Shown here in pieces: positions 17,530 to 26,106 of a DNA stretch of 64,000 nucleotides (positions are counted from its first letter, which is position 1; each line of letters opens with the position of its first letter). The stretch spans positions 248,001 through 312,000 of the forward strand of contig NZ_JAMYJR010000013.1 in the NCBI RefSeq assembly GCF_024137025.1, read 5' to 3'. The DNA is from Paractinoplanes aksuensis (GTDB lineage Bacteria > Actinomycetota > Actinomycetes > Mycobacteriales > Micromonosporaceae). The position numbers and the translations under genes are program-made. The notes beneath the pieces were generated by a model. That model saw only the letters and a program-made list of their open reading frames with translations. It was not told where the DNA came from and searched no databases.

Positions 17530-18357
17530 TCAGAGTTTCAGACCGCTGGACGCGATCGACTGCACGATGTAGCGCTGCGCGGCCAGGAAGACGATGAGCA
17601 CGGGGACGATCGCCATCGCGATGCCGGCCGCGATCGTGCCCAGGGAGCCGGTCGAGAAGCGGCCGGCCAGCAGCACCAGGCCCACGGGCAGGGTCTGCCG
17701 CTCGGTGTCGCTGATCATGACGAGGGGCAGCAGCAGGTCGTTCCACCAGTACGTGAAGCACAGGATGCCCAGGGTGGCGATCGACGGGCCGGACAGCGGC
17801 AGGATGACCCGGGCGAACGTCCGGAAGTGGCCGGCGCCGTCGAGTTTGGCCGCCTCTTCCAACTCGTACGGCAAGGCCATGAAGTGCTGGCGCAGCAGGA
17901 AGATGCCGAAACCGCTGAAGATGCCGGGCAGGATCAGCGACCACAGCGTGTTGGTCAGTCCGAGCTTGGACATGACCAGGAACAGCGGCACGATCGTCAC
18001 CTGGATCGGGATCATCAGCGAGCCGATCACGACCGCGAACAGCACGCCCTTGCCTCGGAAACGCAGGCGGGCGAAGGCGTACGCGGCCGTCGCGCACGTG
18101 ACGATCTGGGCCACCGTGACCGTGGTCGAGACGATGATCGAGTTGGCGAAGAACCGGAAGTACGGGACCTGGTCGGTCACCTGGCCGAAGTTGTCGCCGG
18201 TCAGGTTGGCCGGATCGAACGTGGGCGGCAGCTTGTACAGCTCCGCGTCGGAGCCGGAGAAGGCACCTCGGAAGATCCACAGGAACGGCGCGGTGATGGC
18301 GAGGGCGGCGAGCGCGAGGATCGCGAACGTGGCCACTCGGCTGAGGATGCGGCTCAC
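17530..18357 (-). CDS. ABC sugar permease, MalG/UgpE type
   Basis: 275 residues from GTG 18357, which overlaps the first permease's TGA (GTGA); an ATG at 18372 would give a 15-bp overlap. Six transmembrane helices are visible. The ATPase-coupling EAA loop reads ELEEAAKLDGAGHFRTFARV, followed by ILPLSGP. The sequence FFANSIIVSTTVTVAQIVTC is typical of MalG-type subunits. It forms the heterodimeric channel with the upstream permease. No ATP-binding subunit is encoded nearby, so a shared MsiK-type ATPase elsewhere is probably used, as is usual in actinomycete CUT1 importers (family knowledge). Confidence 0.92.
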   Translation of the reverse strand: MSRILSRVATFAILALAALAITAPFLWIFRGAFSGSDAELYKLPPTFDPANLTGDNFGQVTDQVPYFRFFANSIIVSTTVTVAQIVTCATAAYAFARLRFRGKGVLFAVVIGSLMIPIQVTIVPLFLVMSKLGLTNTLWSLILPGIFSGFGIFLLRQHFMALPYELEEAAKLDGAGHFRTFARVILPLSGPSIATLGILCFTYWWNDLLLPLVMISDTERQTLPVGLVLLAGRFSTGSLGTIAAGIAMAIVPVLIVFLAAQRYIVQSIASSGLKL

Positions 18358-19292
18358 TCGTAGAACGTCCATCTGCGTGAGAAGCGGAACTGGATGGCGG
18401 TCAGCACGATCAGCACGAGCATGAACGTGATGCCGATGGCGCTCGCGTAACCCAGGTCGAAGTCGCCGAACGCGCGGTCGTACAGGTACTGCACGATCGT
18501 GCGGCTGGCGTCGCCCGGGCCGCCCGAGGTCAGCACCCGGGGCTCGGCGAAGATCTGGAACGAGTTGATGGTGTTGATGACGACCAGGAAGAAGATGGTC
18601 GGCGACAGCAGCGGGAACGTGATCCGCCAGAACCGGGTCCAGGCGTTCGCGCCGTCGACGATCGCCGCCTCTTTGAGCTGGTGCGGAATCGCTTGCAGGC
18701 CGGCGATGTAGACCAGGATCGAGAAGCCGATGGTCTTCCACGAGTTCACGATGATGATCGAGATCGGCGCCCACGCCGACGAGCCGAGCCAGTCGATGCG
18801 GTCGACGCCGAGCGTGCCGAGCAGGTAGTTGACCAGCCCGAGGTCCTTGTTGAGCAGGAACCGCCAGATCAGGGCGACGGCGGCCGCCGAGACCACGAAC
18901 GGGAACAGGAACGACAAGCGGAACACGCCGCGCAGCCACCTCGGCATGCGGGTCTCGAGCAGAACCGCGAGCAACAGCCCGAGTACGACGTTGACCGCGA
19001 GGATGGCCAGGGCCATGTACACGGTCGACCCGTACACACGCAGCAGACGCTCGTCGGTGAACAATCGCTCGAAGTTGTCGAGGCCGACGAACGTGCCGTC
19101 GCTGAGCAGGTTCCAGTCGTAGAAGCTCAGGTAGAGCACGCCGGCCGTCGGGGCCAGCACGAAGACCAGGAAGGTGACGATCGAGGGGGACAGGAACGCG
19201 AGGGCCGCGAACCCGTCCTTCCGCGACTTTCGGGGAGAGGCCCCCCGGCCCGGAGCCGGGGGAGCCTGACGTTCGGTCATGAGGGCAGTCAT
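18354..19292 (-). CDS. ABC sugar permease, MalF/UgpA type
   Basis: 312 residues from ATG 19292, one base beyond the lipoprotein stop; an internal ATG at 19280 is the other candidate. The cytoplasmic N-terminus is Pro/Arg-rich (QAPPAPGRGASPRKSRKDG). Six membrane helices and an EAA loop (QLKEAAIVDGANAWTRFWRI) are present. It pairs with the downstream MalG-type permease and the upstream binding lipoprotein to make a CUT1 importer. Confidence 0.92.
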   Translation of the reverse strand: MTALMTERQAPPAPGRGASPRKSRKDGFAALAFLSPSIVTFLVFVLAPTAGVLYLSFYDWNLLSDGTFVGLDNFERLFTDERLLRVYGSTVYMALAILAVNVVLGLLLAVLLETRMPRWLRGVFRLSFLFPFVVSAAAVALIWRFLLNKDLGLVNYLLGTLGVDRIDWLGSSAWAPISIIIVNSWKTIGFSILVYIAGLQAIPHQLKEAAIVDGANAWTRFWRITFPLLSPTIFFLVVINTINSFQIFAEPRVLTSGGPGDASRTIVQYLYDRAFGDFDLGYASAIGITFMLVLIVLTAIQFRFSRRWTFYE

Positions 19293-19293
19293 T

Positions 19294-20613
19294 TCAGCAG
19301 GTGACGATGCTGCTCAGTTCACCCTGCATGGCCTTGAGACCGTCGGCGACACTCGTCTCGCCGGCGAAGATCAGCTGAAGGTGACGCAGGACGGTGGACT
19401 CGAACGCGCTGTACTTGGCCGGGGCCGGGTACGGCACGAGAGTCGGGAACTTGTCGATGCTGTCGTAGTAGAGGTCGGAGTTGGCGGGCAGGACGCCGAC
19501 CTTCGAGATGGTCTGGGCCAGCGAGCGCCGCGAGGGGATGGAGTCGCCGGGCTTCTCGGGCGTGCCCACGTACTGCTTCTCGATCTGTTCGCTGACCGTG
19601 AACTTCTGGTACTCCCAGGCCAGGTCGGGATTCTTGGACGACTTGAGGATCGGGTAACCGGCCCCGCCGAAGACGGTCTTGTACGTGTCGCCCTTCGGGT
19701 AGAGCTGGATGTCGAACGACTTGAATCCGGCCGGCAGGAACGTGCCGATCGGCCAGCGACCGGCGCCGAACATGGCCACCTGGCCGTTCTGGAAGCGGGT
19801 GAACACGTCGCTCATCGGCATCGGGGCGGGGGAGACGCCGTCGGTGATGAGCTGGCGCAGGAACGACACGGCCTTGGTGACCTGGGCCGTGTCGGCCGTC
19901 GCGGCGCACACGTCGTCGCTGGTCAGGTTGCCGCCGGCGTTGGCCACCCAGGGCATGATGCCGGGGAAGATCTCGTTGCTGGCCCAGGTGAAGCCGTACG
20001 TGTCGGTCTTGCCGTCCTTGTTGGTGTCGGCGGTCAGCTTCTTGGCCGTGGCCTGGAAGTCCGCCCACGTCCAGTCGGCCTCGGGCGGCTCGACCCCGGC
20101 CTTCTTGAACACGTCGGTGTTGTAGTAGACGACCATGTTGTTCCAGCCGTACGTCAGCGTGACGACGTCTTTCTTGACCGTGAACCCGTCGATCAGGCCC
20201 TGGGCGATATCGCCGGTGATGGCCTTGGCGTCGGCGTCCTTCTCGAGGTACTCGTTGATCGGTCTCACGAGGTTGTTCGCGTGCACGAACTGGGCGCCCT
20301 CACCGGAGATGACCATGAGGTCGGGCCGCTGCCCCGAGGCGATCAGCGTGGCCACGTTGGCGTAGTAGGTGCCCCAGTTCTCGCCGGTGACCGGCGTCAG
20401 CTTCACCGTGGTGCCGGCGTTGGCCGCCATGAAGGCGTCGGCAGTGGCCTTGTTGCCGGTCTCGGCGGCCGGGCCGTAGTTCCAGTAGACGATCTCGAGC
20501 GACTTGTCGCCGCCCTCGGCCGCGCTGTCGTCGTTCGAGCACGCCGTGATGGAGGAGACCGCGAGCGCGGCGACCGCGCCTACCGTCGCGAGTTTTCGTA
20601 ACGAGGTGTTCAT
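19294..20613 (-). CDS. Extracellular solute-binding lipoprotein of a CUT1 sugar ABC importer
   Basis: 439 residues from ATG 20613, preceded by GAGAGGG. Lipoprotein signal with lipobox SITAC (Cys about residue 25), followed by a Ser/Asp/Glu-rich linker. The rest is a family-1 solute-binding fold: LEIVYWNYGPAAETGN, a linker to WTWADFQATAKKLTADTN, and the Trp/Tyr-rich ligand region (TYGWNNMVVYYNTDVFKKAG). It captures a mono- or oligosaccharide outside the membrane for the two permeases downstream. Its promoter holds the 12-bp palindrome shared with the divergent glycosidase, so both should respond to one LacI regulator. Confidence 0.92.
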   Translation of the reverse strand: MNTSLRKLATVGAVAALAVSSITACSNDDSAAEGGDKSLEIVYWNYGPAAETGNKATADAFMAANAGTTVKLTPVTGENWGTYYANVATLIASGQRPDLMVISGEGAQFVHANNLVRPINEYLEKDADAKAITGDIAQGLIDGFTVKKDVVTLTYGWNNMVVYYNTDVFKKAGVEPPEADWTWADFQATAKKLTADTNKDGKTDTYGFTWASNEIFPGIMPWVANAGGNLTSDDVCAATADTAQVTKAVSFLRQLITDGVSPAPMPMSDVFTRFQNGQVAMFGAGRWPIGTFLPAGFKSFDIQLYPKGDTYKTVFGGAGYPILKSSKNPDLAWEYQKFTVSEQIEKQYVGTPEKPGDSIPSRRSLAQTISKVGVLPANSDLYYDSIDKFPTLVPYPAPAKYSAFESTVLRHLQLIFAGETSVADGLKAMQGELSSIVTC

Positions 20614-20667
20614 GAGCCTGCGTCCCTCTCGAATTGGGAGCGGAATAGAGGCGGTGCGGTGCGCCAC

Positions 20668-20696
20668 AGTGAAGTCCAAGAAATCGATTTCGTCAA
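20668..20696 (-). promoter_or_regulatory. Promoter and LacI-type operator of the ABC operon
   Basis: On the minus strand TTGACG (20696-20691) is followed after 17 bases by TTCACT (20673-20668). The perfect 12-bp palindrome GAAATCGATTTC (20680-20691) overlaps the last base of the -35 box and fills much of the spacer. It is AT-rich in a GC-rich background and has the central CG typical of LacI-family operators. An identical copy is at 21772-21783. Confidence 0.75.
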
Positions 20697-20762
20697 GGTC
20701 CCTTCTTGGGCGGGATTCCAGCGCCGTGATCAGGGAACTTCGACCCGGGATCGATTGCAGTG

Positions 20763-21725
20763 CTAGGCCAGCTCGGCCCGCAACACGACCGTGCGGGGCG
20801 GCTGGGCGTCGCCGCCGATGCGCTCCAGCAGCATGGTCGCGGCCGTCGTGCCGAGGTGGCGCGCAGGCAGTCTGACCTGAACAACTGCCGGTGGCGTGAG
20901 GAACATGAAGGGCAGTTCGCCGACCACGGCCAGACCGAACTTGGACGGGTCGACGCCGGCCTCGACCACCGCCTGCAGCGCGCCCACGCCCATCAGGTTG
21001 TTGGTGGTCAGCACCGCCTCGGGCGGCTCGGGCAGGGCCAGCAGGTCTTTCATGGCCGCGTAGCCACCGTCGGCGCGGAAGTTGGCGTGCCGCAGGTAGC
21101 CCTCGGGCATGGCCGCCCGCCGCGTGGTCATCACCTGCCGCCAGCCCAGGAACCTGTCCTCGGTCGACTCGATGCCGACCGGCCCGGCGATGCAGGCGAT
21201 CCGCCGGTGGCCGGCGTCGAACAGGGCCGTGGTGGCCGCGATGCCGGCCGCCCGGTTGTCCACCTTGACCGCGTCCACCGGGTACGGCGTGGTGCGGTCG
21301 ACGGCCACCACCGGGCTGCCCAGCGAGGCGATGGCGCCCAGGTCGGCCTCGTCCGAGGCGGGGGCCAGGATCACGCCCGCCATCTGCTCGGACGCGGCGA
21401 TCTGCAGGTAGCGCAGCTCCTTGCCGGGGTCGTCGTCGGTGTTGCAGAGCACGACCGAGAAGCCGGCTTGCTGGGCCCGGTCCTCCACGCCCCGGGCCAG
21501 CGCGGTGAAGAACGGGTTCTCGATGTCGGGGATGAGCAGGGCGATCACCTCGGAGCTCTGCTTGCGCAGGCGGCGGGCGGTCTTGTTGGGCGTGAAGGCC
21601 AGCTTGGCGGCGGCCTCGCGGACGGCCCGCTGCTTCTCCGGCGACACGGTGTTGCCGTTGAAGACGCGCGAGACGGTCGCGGGTGAGACGCCGGCGAGCG
21701 CCGCAACCTCGTAGATCGTGGCCAT
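20763..21725 (-). CDS. LacI-family transcriptional regulator (between the two operators)
   Basis: 320 residues from ATG 21725. The helix-turn-helix is at the very N-terminus (MATIYEVAALAGVSPATVSR), followed by the hinge helix region RRLRKQSSEV and an effector domain (VIALLIPDIENPFFTALARG, VVAVDRTTPYPVDAVKVDNR). It is paralogous to the LacI protein at 15793-16761. It lies between the two identical GAAATCGATTTC palindromes and is the best candidate to bind both, repressing the ABC operon and the GH116-like gene until an inducing sugar is present (inference). No operator copy was seen directly before its own ATG, but the divergent one at 21772 lies within 50 bp of it. Confidence 0.9.
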   Translation of the reverse strand: MATIYEVAALAGVSPATVSRVFNGNTVSPEKQRAVREAAAKLAFTPNKTARRLRKQSSEVIALLIPDIENPFFTALARGVEDRAQQAGFSVVLCNTDDDPGKELRYLQIAASEQMAGVILAPASDEADLGAIASLGSPVVAVDRTTPYPVDAVKVDNRAAGIAATTALFDAGHRRIACIAGPVGIESTEDRFLGWRQVMTTRRAAMPEGYLRHANFRADGGYAAMKDLLALPEPPEAVLTTNNLMGVGALQAVVEAGVDPSKFGLAVVGELPFMFLTPPAVVQVRLPARHLGTTAATMLLERIGGDAQPPRTVVLRAELA

Positions 21726-21738
21726 GGGCTCACCCTAG

Positions 21739-21783
21739 TTGACAGTCCGTGAGCTTCGATCTACCTTCGCTGAAATCGATTTC
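21739..21783 (+). promoter_or_regulatory. Promoter and LacI-type operator of the GH116-like gene
   Basis: TTGACA (21739-21744), 17 bases, then TACCTT (21762-21767) form a near-consensus sigma-70/HrdB promoter. The palindrome GAAATCGATTTC (21772-21783) overlaps the expected transcription start, a classic repressor position. GGAGG follows, six bases before the ATG at 21801. Confidence 0.8.
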
Positions 21784-21800
21784 ACTCTCGGAGGTTCTGG

Positions 21801-24143
21801 ATGCGGTTCACCGGAGACGCGCGGCGCGCGGTGGCGTTCCCGCTCGGCGGGCTCGGCACCGGGCACGTGGCGCTGTGCGGGGACGGTGCGTTGCGGCAGT
21901 GGCAGCTGCTCGGGGTGCCCAACCACGACGCGCTGCTGCCGGACAGCTTCTTCGCGCTGCGCGTCTCGTCGCTCGAACCGCCGGCCGACGTCGTCCGCCT
22001 GCTGCAGTCCGAGCCGCCCGCGTACACCCCGGCGCCCAACGTCTCCGACGGCGTCTACGCGGCGCCGGATCGCCGCTGGCCGCTCGTCGAGGACACCATG
22101 TTCGAGGCCGCCTACCCGTTCGCCACCGTCGACTACCACGACAGCGCGCTGCCGGTGGCGGTCACGCTCGAGGCGCACACCCCGTTCGTGCCGCTCGACG
22201 TCGACGCCAGCTCGCTGCCGCTGGTCACCTACCGCTTCACGATCCGCAACGACAGCACCGAGTTCCGGCACGGCTTCCTGCTCGCGGCGTTGCAGAACGC
22301 GACCGGGTGGGACGGCGTCACCCCGATCGACGGCACCCGCGGGGCCGGCTACGGCGGCAACGTCAACCGGGTGCTGAGGCGGCCCGGCCAGAGCGGAGTG
22401 CTCATGGACCACCCCGGCTTGGCCGAGGACGACCCGTCGGCGGGCGAGATGCTGCTCTGGACGGACGCGCCGGCCGCCGTGCTGCCGCGGGCCCACGACG
22501 CCGACACGTTGCTGCGCTGGGTCGAGACGCTGCGGCTGGCCACCCCGACCCAGCTCGGCGACTTCTCGCCGGCCGCGCTGCGGGCGGCCCTGCGCGACGG
22601 TGCGTCGCCGATGCGGGCGCCGGTCGGTCCGAGCCCGGCCGGGCACACGTGGGACGCCGGGGTGGCGGCCGCGTTCGCGCTGCCGCCCGGGGAGTCCACG
22701 ACCATCGACATCGTGCACGCGTGGTGGTTCCCCAACCGGTACGCCGATTTCGACCGCTTCGGGCCGCAGCCGACTTACGGTCCGACGCGTTTCTGGGTCG
22801 GCAATCACTACGCGACCCGATTCGGCGGGGCGCTCGACGTTCTCGACGCCTATCTGGCCGATCGCGAGGAACTCGACGCGAACTCGCGGGCATGGGCCGA
22901 TGCGGTGGCGACCAGCGATCTGCCGCAGCCGCTGCTCGACACCATTGCCACCCAGCCTTCCCTCGTACGATCCCCGAGCATCTTCCGCACGGCCGACGGC
23001 CGCACGTTCGCGTTCGAGGGCGCGCTCGGCGCCTCCACCCGCAACTGGAACGGTGACGCGGGCGGCTCGTGCCCGCTCAATTGCAATCACGTCCTCAACT
23101 ACGAGCAGGCGCTCTCCCGGCTGTTTCCGGCGATCGGCCGCGACATGCGCGAGACGGAATTCCTCGTGCAGTCCGCCGACGGGTCGATCCCGCACCGGGT
23201 GGTGCTGCCGCTCTATCTGCCGCAACTCACCGGAGTAGCGATCGGCGGGCCGGCCCGACCGGCGCTCGACGGGATGCTCGGCGCGGTTCTCAAGACCTAT
23301 CGCTCGGTGCTCGACGGCGCTGGGAACGACTGGCTGTGCGAGCAATGGCCGTCATTGTCGTCGCTCATGGCGTACATCTCGGGCGAGTGGGACCGCGCGG
23401 GCGACGGGGTGCTGCGGGGCGAGCAACCGGTCACCTATGACATCGCGCTGCACGGCCCGAACATGTTCGTCGGCGCGCTCTGGCTGGCCGCCTTGCGCGC
23501 GATGTCGGCCATGGCCACGCTGCTCGCCGAGCCGGACCCGTTCTCGGCTGTCTTCGAAAAGGCTGCCCCGGCGTACGACGAATTGCTGTGGAACGGCGAG
23601 TTCTATGCGCAGCCGAACACCGGTGAGGCGTACGACTTCGGCCCCGGGTGCCTGTCGGATCAGCTGCTCGGTCAATGGTGGGCCCACGAACTCGGACTCG
23701 GCCATCTGCTGCCGGCTTCGCGCGTACGTCAAGCTCTGCTCTCGATCGTCCGATACAACCTGCGAACGGGTTTCGAACCGCACGGCTACCGGTCGTTCGC
23801 CGACGGCGACGAAACGGGTCTGGTCGTCTGCAGCTGGCCCCACGGCGGACGCCCCGCGGTGCCGCTGCGCTATTGCGACGAGGTCTGGACCGGCGTCGAA
23901 TACCAGGTCGCCGCCCACTGCTTCTACGAAGGCCTCGACGACGAGGGTCTGGCCATCGTCCGCGGCGTGCGCGCCCGCTACGACGGCACCCGCCGCAACC
24001 CCTTCAACGAAATCGAATGCGGCGACCATTACGTACGGGCCATGGCCGGCTGGTCCCTGCTGACCGCCTGGACCGCGCGCGACCGCCCCGGCCGCTTCCC
24101 CCACGTGTCGGGCACAAGTTGGGGCACCACCGGTTTGTCATAG
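21801..24143 (+). CDS. GH116-like (GBA2-type) glycoside hydrolase
   Basis: 780 residues with no signal peptide, so cytoplasmic. The N-terminal motif FPLGGLGTGHVAL and the C-terminal (alpha/alpha)6-barrel motifs YDIALHGPNMFVG, GCLSDQLLGQWWAHELGLGH and NPFNEIECGDHYVRAMAGW match the GH116/bile-acid beta-glucosidase family. Asp620 in the CLSDQLLGQ motif is at the family acid/base position. The nucleophile region is altered relative to GBA2 (SCPLNCNHVLNYEQALSRLF), so activity and specificity need care. Divergence from the LacI gene and the shared operator suggest it hydrolyses a beta-linked oligosaccharide brought in by the ABC importer, feeding the isomerase and kinase. Confidence 0.8.
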   Translation: MRFTGDARRAVAFPLGGLGTGHVALCGDGALRQWQLLGVPNHDALLPDSFFALRVSSLEPPADVVRLLQSEPPAYTPAPNVSDGVYAAPDRRWPLVEDTMFEAAYPFATVDYHDSALPVAVTLEAHTPFVPLDVDASSLPLVTYRFTIRNDSTEFRHGFLLAALQNATGWDGVTPIDGTRGAGYGGNVNRVLRRPGQSGVLMDHPGLAEDDPSAGEMLLWTDAPAAVLPRAHDADTLLRWVETLRLATPTQLGDFSPAALRAALRDGASPMRAPVGPSPAGHTWDAGVAAAFALPPGESTTIDIVHAWWFPNRYADFDRFGPQPTYGPTRFWVGNHYATRFGGALDVLDAYLADREELDANSRAWADAVATSDLPQPLLDTIATQPSLVRSPSIFRTADGRTFAFEGALGASTRNWNGDAGGSCPLNCNHVLNYEQALSRLFPAIGRDMRETEFLVQSADGSIPHRVVLPLYLPQLTGVAIGGPARPALDGMLGAVLKTYRSVLDGAGNDWLCEQWPSLSSLMAYISGEWDRAGDGVLRGEQPVTYDIALHGPNMFVGALWLAALRAMSAMATLLAEPDPFSAVFEKAAPAYDELLWNGEFYAQPNTGEAYDFGPGCLSDQLLGQWWAHELGLGHLLPASRVRQALLSIVRYNLRTGFEPHGYRSFADGDETGLVVCSWPHGGRPAVPLRYCDEVWTGVEYQVAAHCFYEGLDDEGLAIVRGVRARYDGTRRNPFNEIECGDHYVRAMAGWSLLTAWTARDRPGRFPHVSGTSWGTTGLS

Positions 24144-24225
24144 AACTGTCACGCCCCCGCGGATCGCCCGCCACAGCCGGACGGCACGGTGATCGGACCA
24201 GCCGCCGGCCCGGAAGGGGCAAGCC

Positions 24226-24498
24226 ATGTACCCGATCCCCGGCCCCGACGACGGCGAGTTCGACGTGGCCACCTGGATCGCCCGCATGACGGCCGACGAG
24301 CACCTGGCCGAACAGGTGGCCCAAGCCCTGAGATCCAACCCCCGCGTCCGCGGCACCCGCCTCGAGATCACCGTCCAGAACGGCGTAGTCATCCTGGAAG
24401 GCACCCTCGACTCCACCGACGCCCGCGAAGCCGCCCGCGTCACCGCCTGGACCATCCCCGGCGTCCACGACGTCTGCGACGCCTTGGCCGCGAGCTAG
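24226..24498 (+). CDS. BON-domain protein
   Basis: 90 residues; GGAAGGGG lies just before the ATG. The single BON domain covers about residues 24-88: LAEQVAQALRSNPRVRGTRL, ITVQNGVVILEGTLDS and WTIPGVHDVCDALA, the usual alpha-beta pattern with the conserved G after the second strand. There is no signal peptide, although BON domains often act at membranes. Function unknown. Its stop codon TAG lies inside the left arm of the inverted repeat that precedes the next gene. Confidence 0.8.
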   Translation: MYPIPGPDDGEFDVATWIARMTADEHLAEQVAQALRSNPRVRGTRLEITVQNGVVILEGTLDSTDAREAARVTAWTIPGVHDVCDALAAS

Positions 24499-24535
24499 TG
24501 TAACTGTAGTTATAGTAAGTACGGTTACACTAGCT
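24493..24535 (+). promoter_or_regulatory. Low-GC inverted repeat with possible leaderless promoter
   Basis: Perfect 12-bp arms AGCTAGTGTAAC (24493-24504) and GTTACACTAGCT (24524-24535) enclose 19 AT-rich bases. The right arm contains TACACT (24527-24532), a good TAnnnT -10 box about six bases before the GTG start at 24538. A second TATAGT is at 24511-24516. No ribosome site precedes the GTG, so a leaderless transcript is likely. The palindrome would then be an operator covering the -10 element, or a terminator of the BON gene. Confidence 0.6.
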
Positions 24536-24537
24536 GC

Positions 24538-25980
24538 GTGGAGAAGCCGGTAGACATCTTCGATCGCGATGCCGAATGGGCCGAACTGGTCCGCTATGCG
24601 CGATTACCGCAGCGTGGGGCCACGCTGGGTGTCGTGTCGGGTCGTCGCCGTCAGGGAAAGACGTTCCTGCTCGACGCGGTGGTCAGGGCCGGTGGCGGCT
24701 TCATGTTCACCGCAACGGAATCGTCCGAAGCGGATGCGCTGCGACAATACGGCGATGCGTTGGGGAGTTTTCTCGGCGAGTCGACGCCGCTGCGCTTCGC
24801 GAACTGGGACGAAGCGATCACCCGCACGATGACTGTGGCCCCGAACGGTCCGTTGCCGGTCGTGATCGACGAGTTTCCGTTCCTGGCGCGGGCCAGCCCC
24901 GCTCTGCCGTCGATCATCCAGCGCGCCCTCGATCCGGCCGGTCAGCGGATGAACACCCAGGTTCGGTTGCTGCTCTGCGGTTCGGCTCTCTCATTCATGG
25001 GCGGCTTGCTGTCAGGTACCGCACCGCTTCGGGGCCGAGCCGGCTTGGAGCTGGTCGTCCGGACTCTCGACTACCGCGCGGCGGCCCGGTTCTGGGGGAT
25101 CGGCGATCCCCGGACGGCATTGCTGGTCAATGCGATCGTCGGCGGCACCCCGGCCTACCGCCACGAGTTCACCCAGGACGACACCCCGGCCGGGCCGGAC
25201 GATTTCGACGATTGGGTGGTGCGAGCCGTGCTCAATCCCGCCCGGCCGCTTTTCCGGGAGGCTCGCTATCTGCTGGCCGAGGAACCGGATATCCGTGATC
25301 CCGCGCTTTATCACTCCGTGCTGGCCGCGATCGCGAACGGCCGCACCCGTCGCGGCGAGATTGCCAACTATCTAGGCCGCCAGCCGGCGGACCTGACCCA
25401 TCCGCTCGGCGTCCTCGAAGACGTCGGCCTGGCCGTCCGGGAGGACGACGCCTTCCGGAACAACAAAGGGGTTTATCGCATCGCGGAACCGCTGATCGCG
25501 TTCTATCACGCCGTCATGCGGCCGGCCTGGGGCGACTTGGAGCGTGCGGGACGGGCGCGTCAGGTCTGGCCCCGCCTTCAGCGAACCTTCCTCAGCAAGA
25601 TTGTCGGGCCGCATTTCGAGTCCGTCTGCCGGGACTGGGTGCGGTGGGAAGCCGATGCGGACACCCTTGACGGCTTCCCGTCGCGGGTCGCGGCAGGTGT
25701 CGTGAACGACTCGGCCGCCCACACACAGCACGAGGTGGATGTCGTGGTCCTCGGACGCGACGACGACGGCAAGGAGGAGGCTTTGGCCATCGGCGAAGCC
25801 AAGTGGAACGAGATCCTCGGGGTAGGTCACCTGGAGCGGTTGGAACACATTCGGGCCCTGCGGGGCAGCGCATGCCGGTTGCTGCTGTTCAGCGGGGCCG
25901 GATTCACCGACGACCTCAGGGTCAGGGCCGACGGCGATCCGGGCATTCAACTCGTCGGGTTGTCCCGGCTCTATGGCTGA
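24538..25980 (+). CDS. AAA ATPase fused to DUF234 (restriction-endonuclease-fold) domain
   Basis: 480 residues from GTG 24538. The N-terminal archaeal-type ATPase has Walker A GRRRQGKT (35-42) and Walker B VVIDEFPFL. A winged-helix region lies around 265-325 (IANGRTRRGEIANYLGR). The C-terminal DUF234 domain shows the PD-(D/E)xK-like pattern Asp401 (HEVDVVVLG) and Glu420-x-Lys422 (IGEAKW). Proteins of this kind are common in archaea and scattered in bacteria, with unproven roles; defence or mobile-element links have been suggested. The AT-rich promoter and sparse neighbours fit acquisition by transfer (inference). The intact nuclease residues argue that it may be catalytic. Confidence 0.83.
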   Translation: MEKPVDIFDRDAEWAELVRYARLPQRGATLGVVSGRRRQGKTFLLDAVVRAGGGFMFTATESSEADALRQYGDALGSFLGESTPLRFANWDEAITRTMTVAPNGPLPVVIDEFPFLARASPALPSIIQRALDPAGQRMNTQVRLLLCGSALSFMGGLLSGTAPLRGRAGLELVVRTLDYRAAARFWGIGDPRTALLVNAIVGGTPAYRHEFTQDDTPAGPDDFDDWVVRAVLNPARPLFREARYLLAEEPDIRDPALYHSVLAAIANGRTRRGEIANYLGRQPADLTHPLGVLEDVGLAVREDDAFRNNKGVYRIAEPLIAFYHAVMRPAWGDLERAGRARQVWPRLQRTFLSKIVGPHFESVCRDWVRWEADADTLDGFPSRVAAGVVNDSAAHTQHEVDVVVLGRDDDGKEEALAIGEAKWNEILGVGHLERLEHIRALRGSACRLLLFSGAGFTDDLRVRADGDPGIQLVGLSRLYG

Positions 25981-26106
25981 CGGCTGATTTTTGTCGTACC
26001 CCTCTGCTTCGCTGGCGACACGGTCAGTTGTTGGCGGGCGAACGGGCGATGGTTGGTCGAGCGACCATCACTCATCGTGGTGTGGCGCGAGTGAGGGGAG
26101 TGCCTG
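25981..26106. promoter_or_regulatory. Intergenic region before the HelD-like gene
   Basis: It contains a short inverted repeat TGGTCG-AG-CGACCA (centred near 26055) and the ribosome site GAGGGGAG before GTG 26107. The 19-bp rifampicin-associated element known upstream of some helR genes was searched for by eye and not found. Confidence 0.35.

Noticed and set aside
25981..26106. Rifampicin-associated element before the HelD-like gene
   Set aside because: The known 19-bp palindrome is not present; only a short unrelated TGGTCG/CGACCA repeat.
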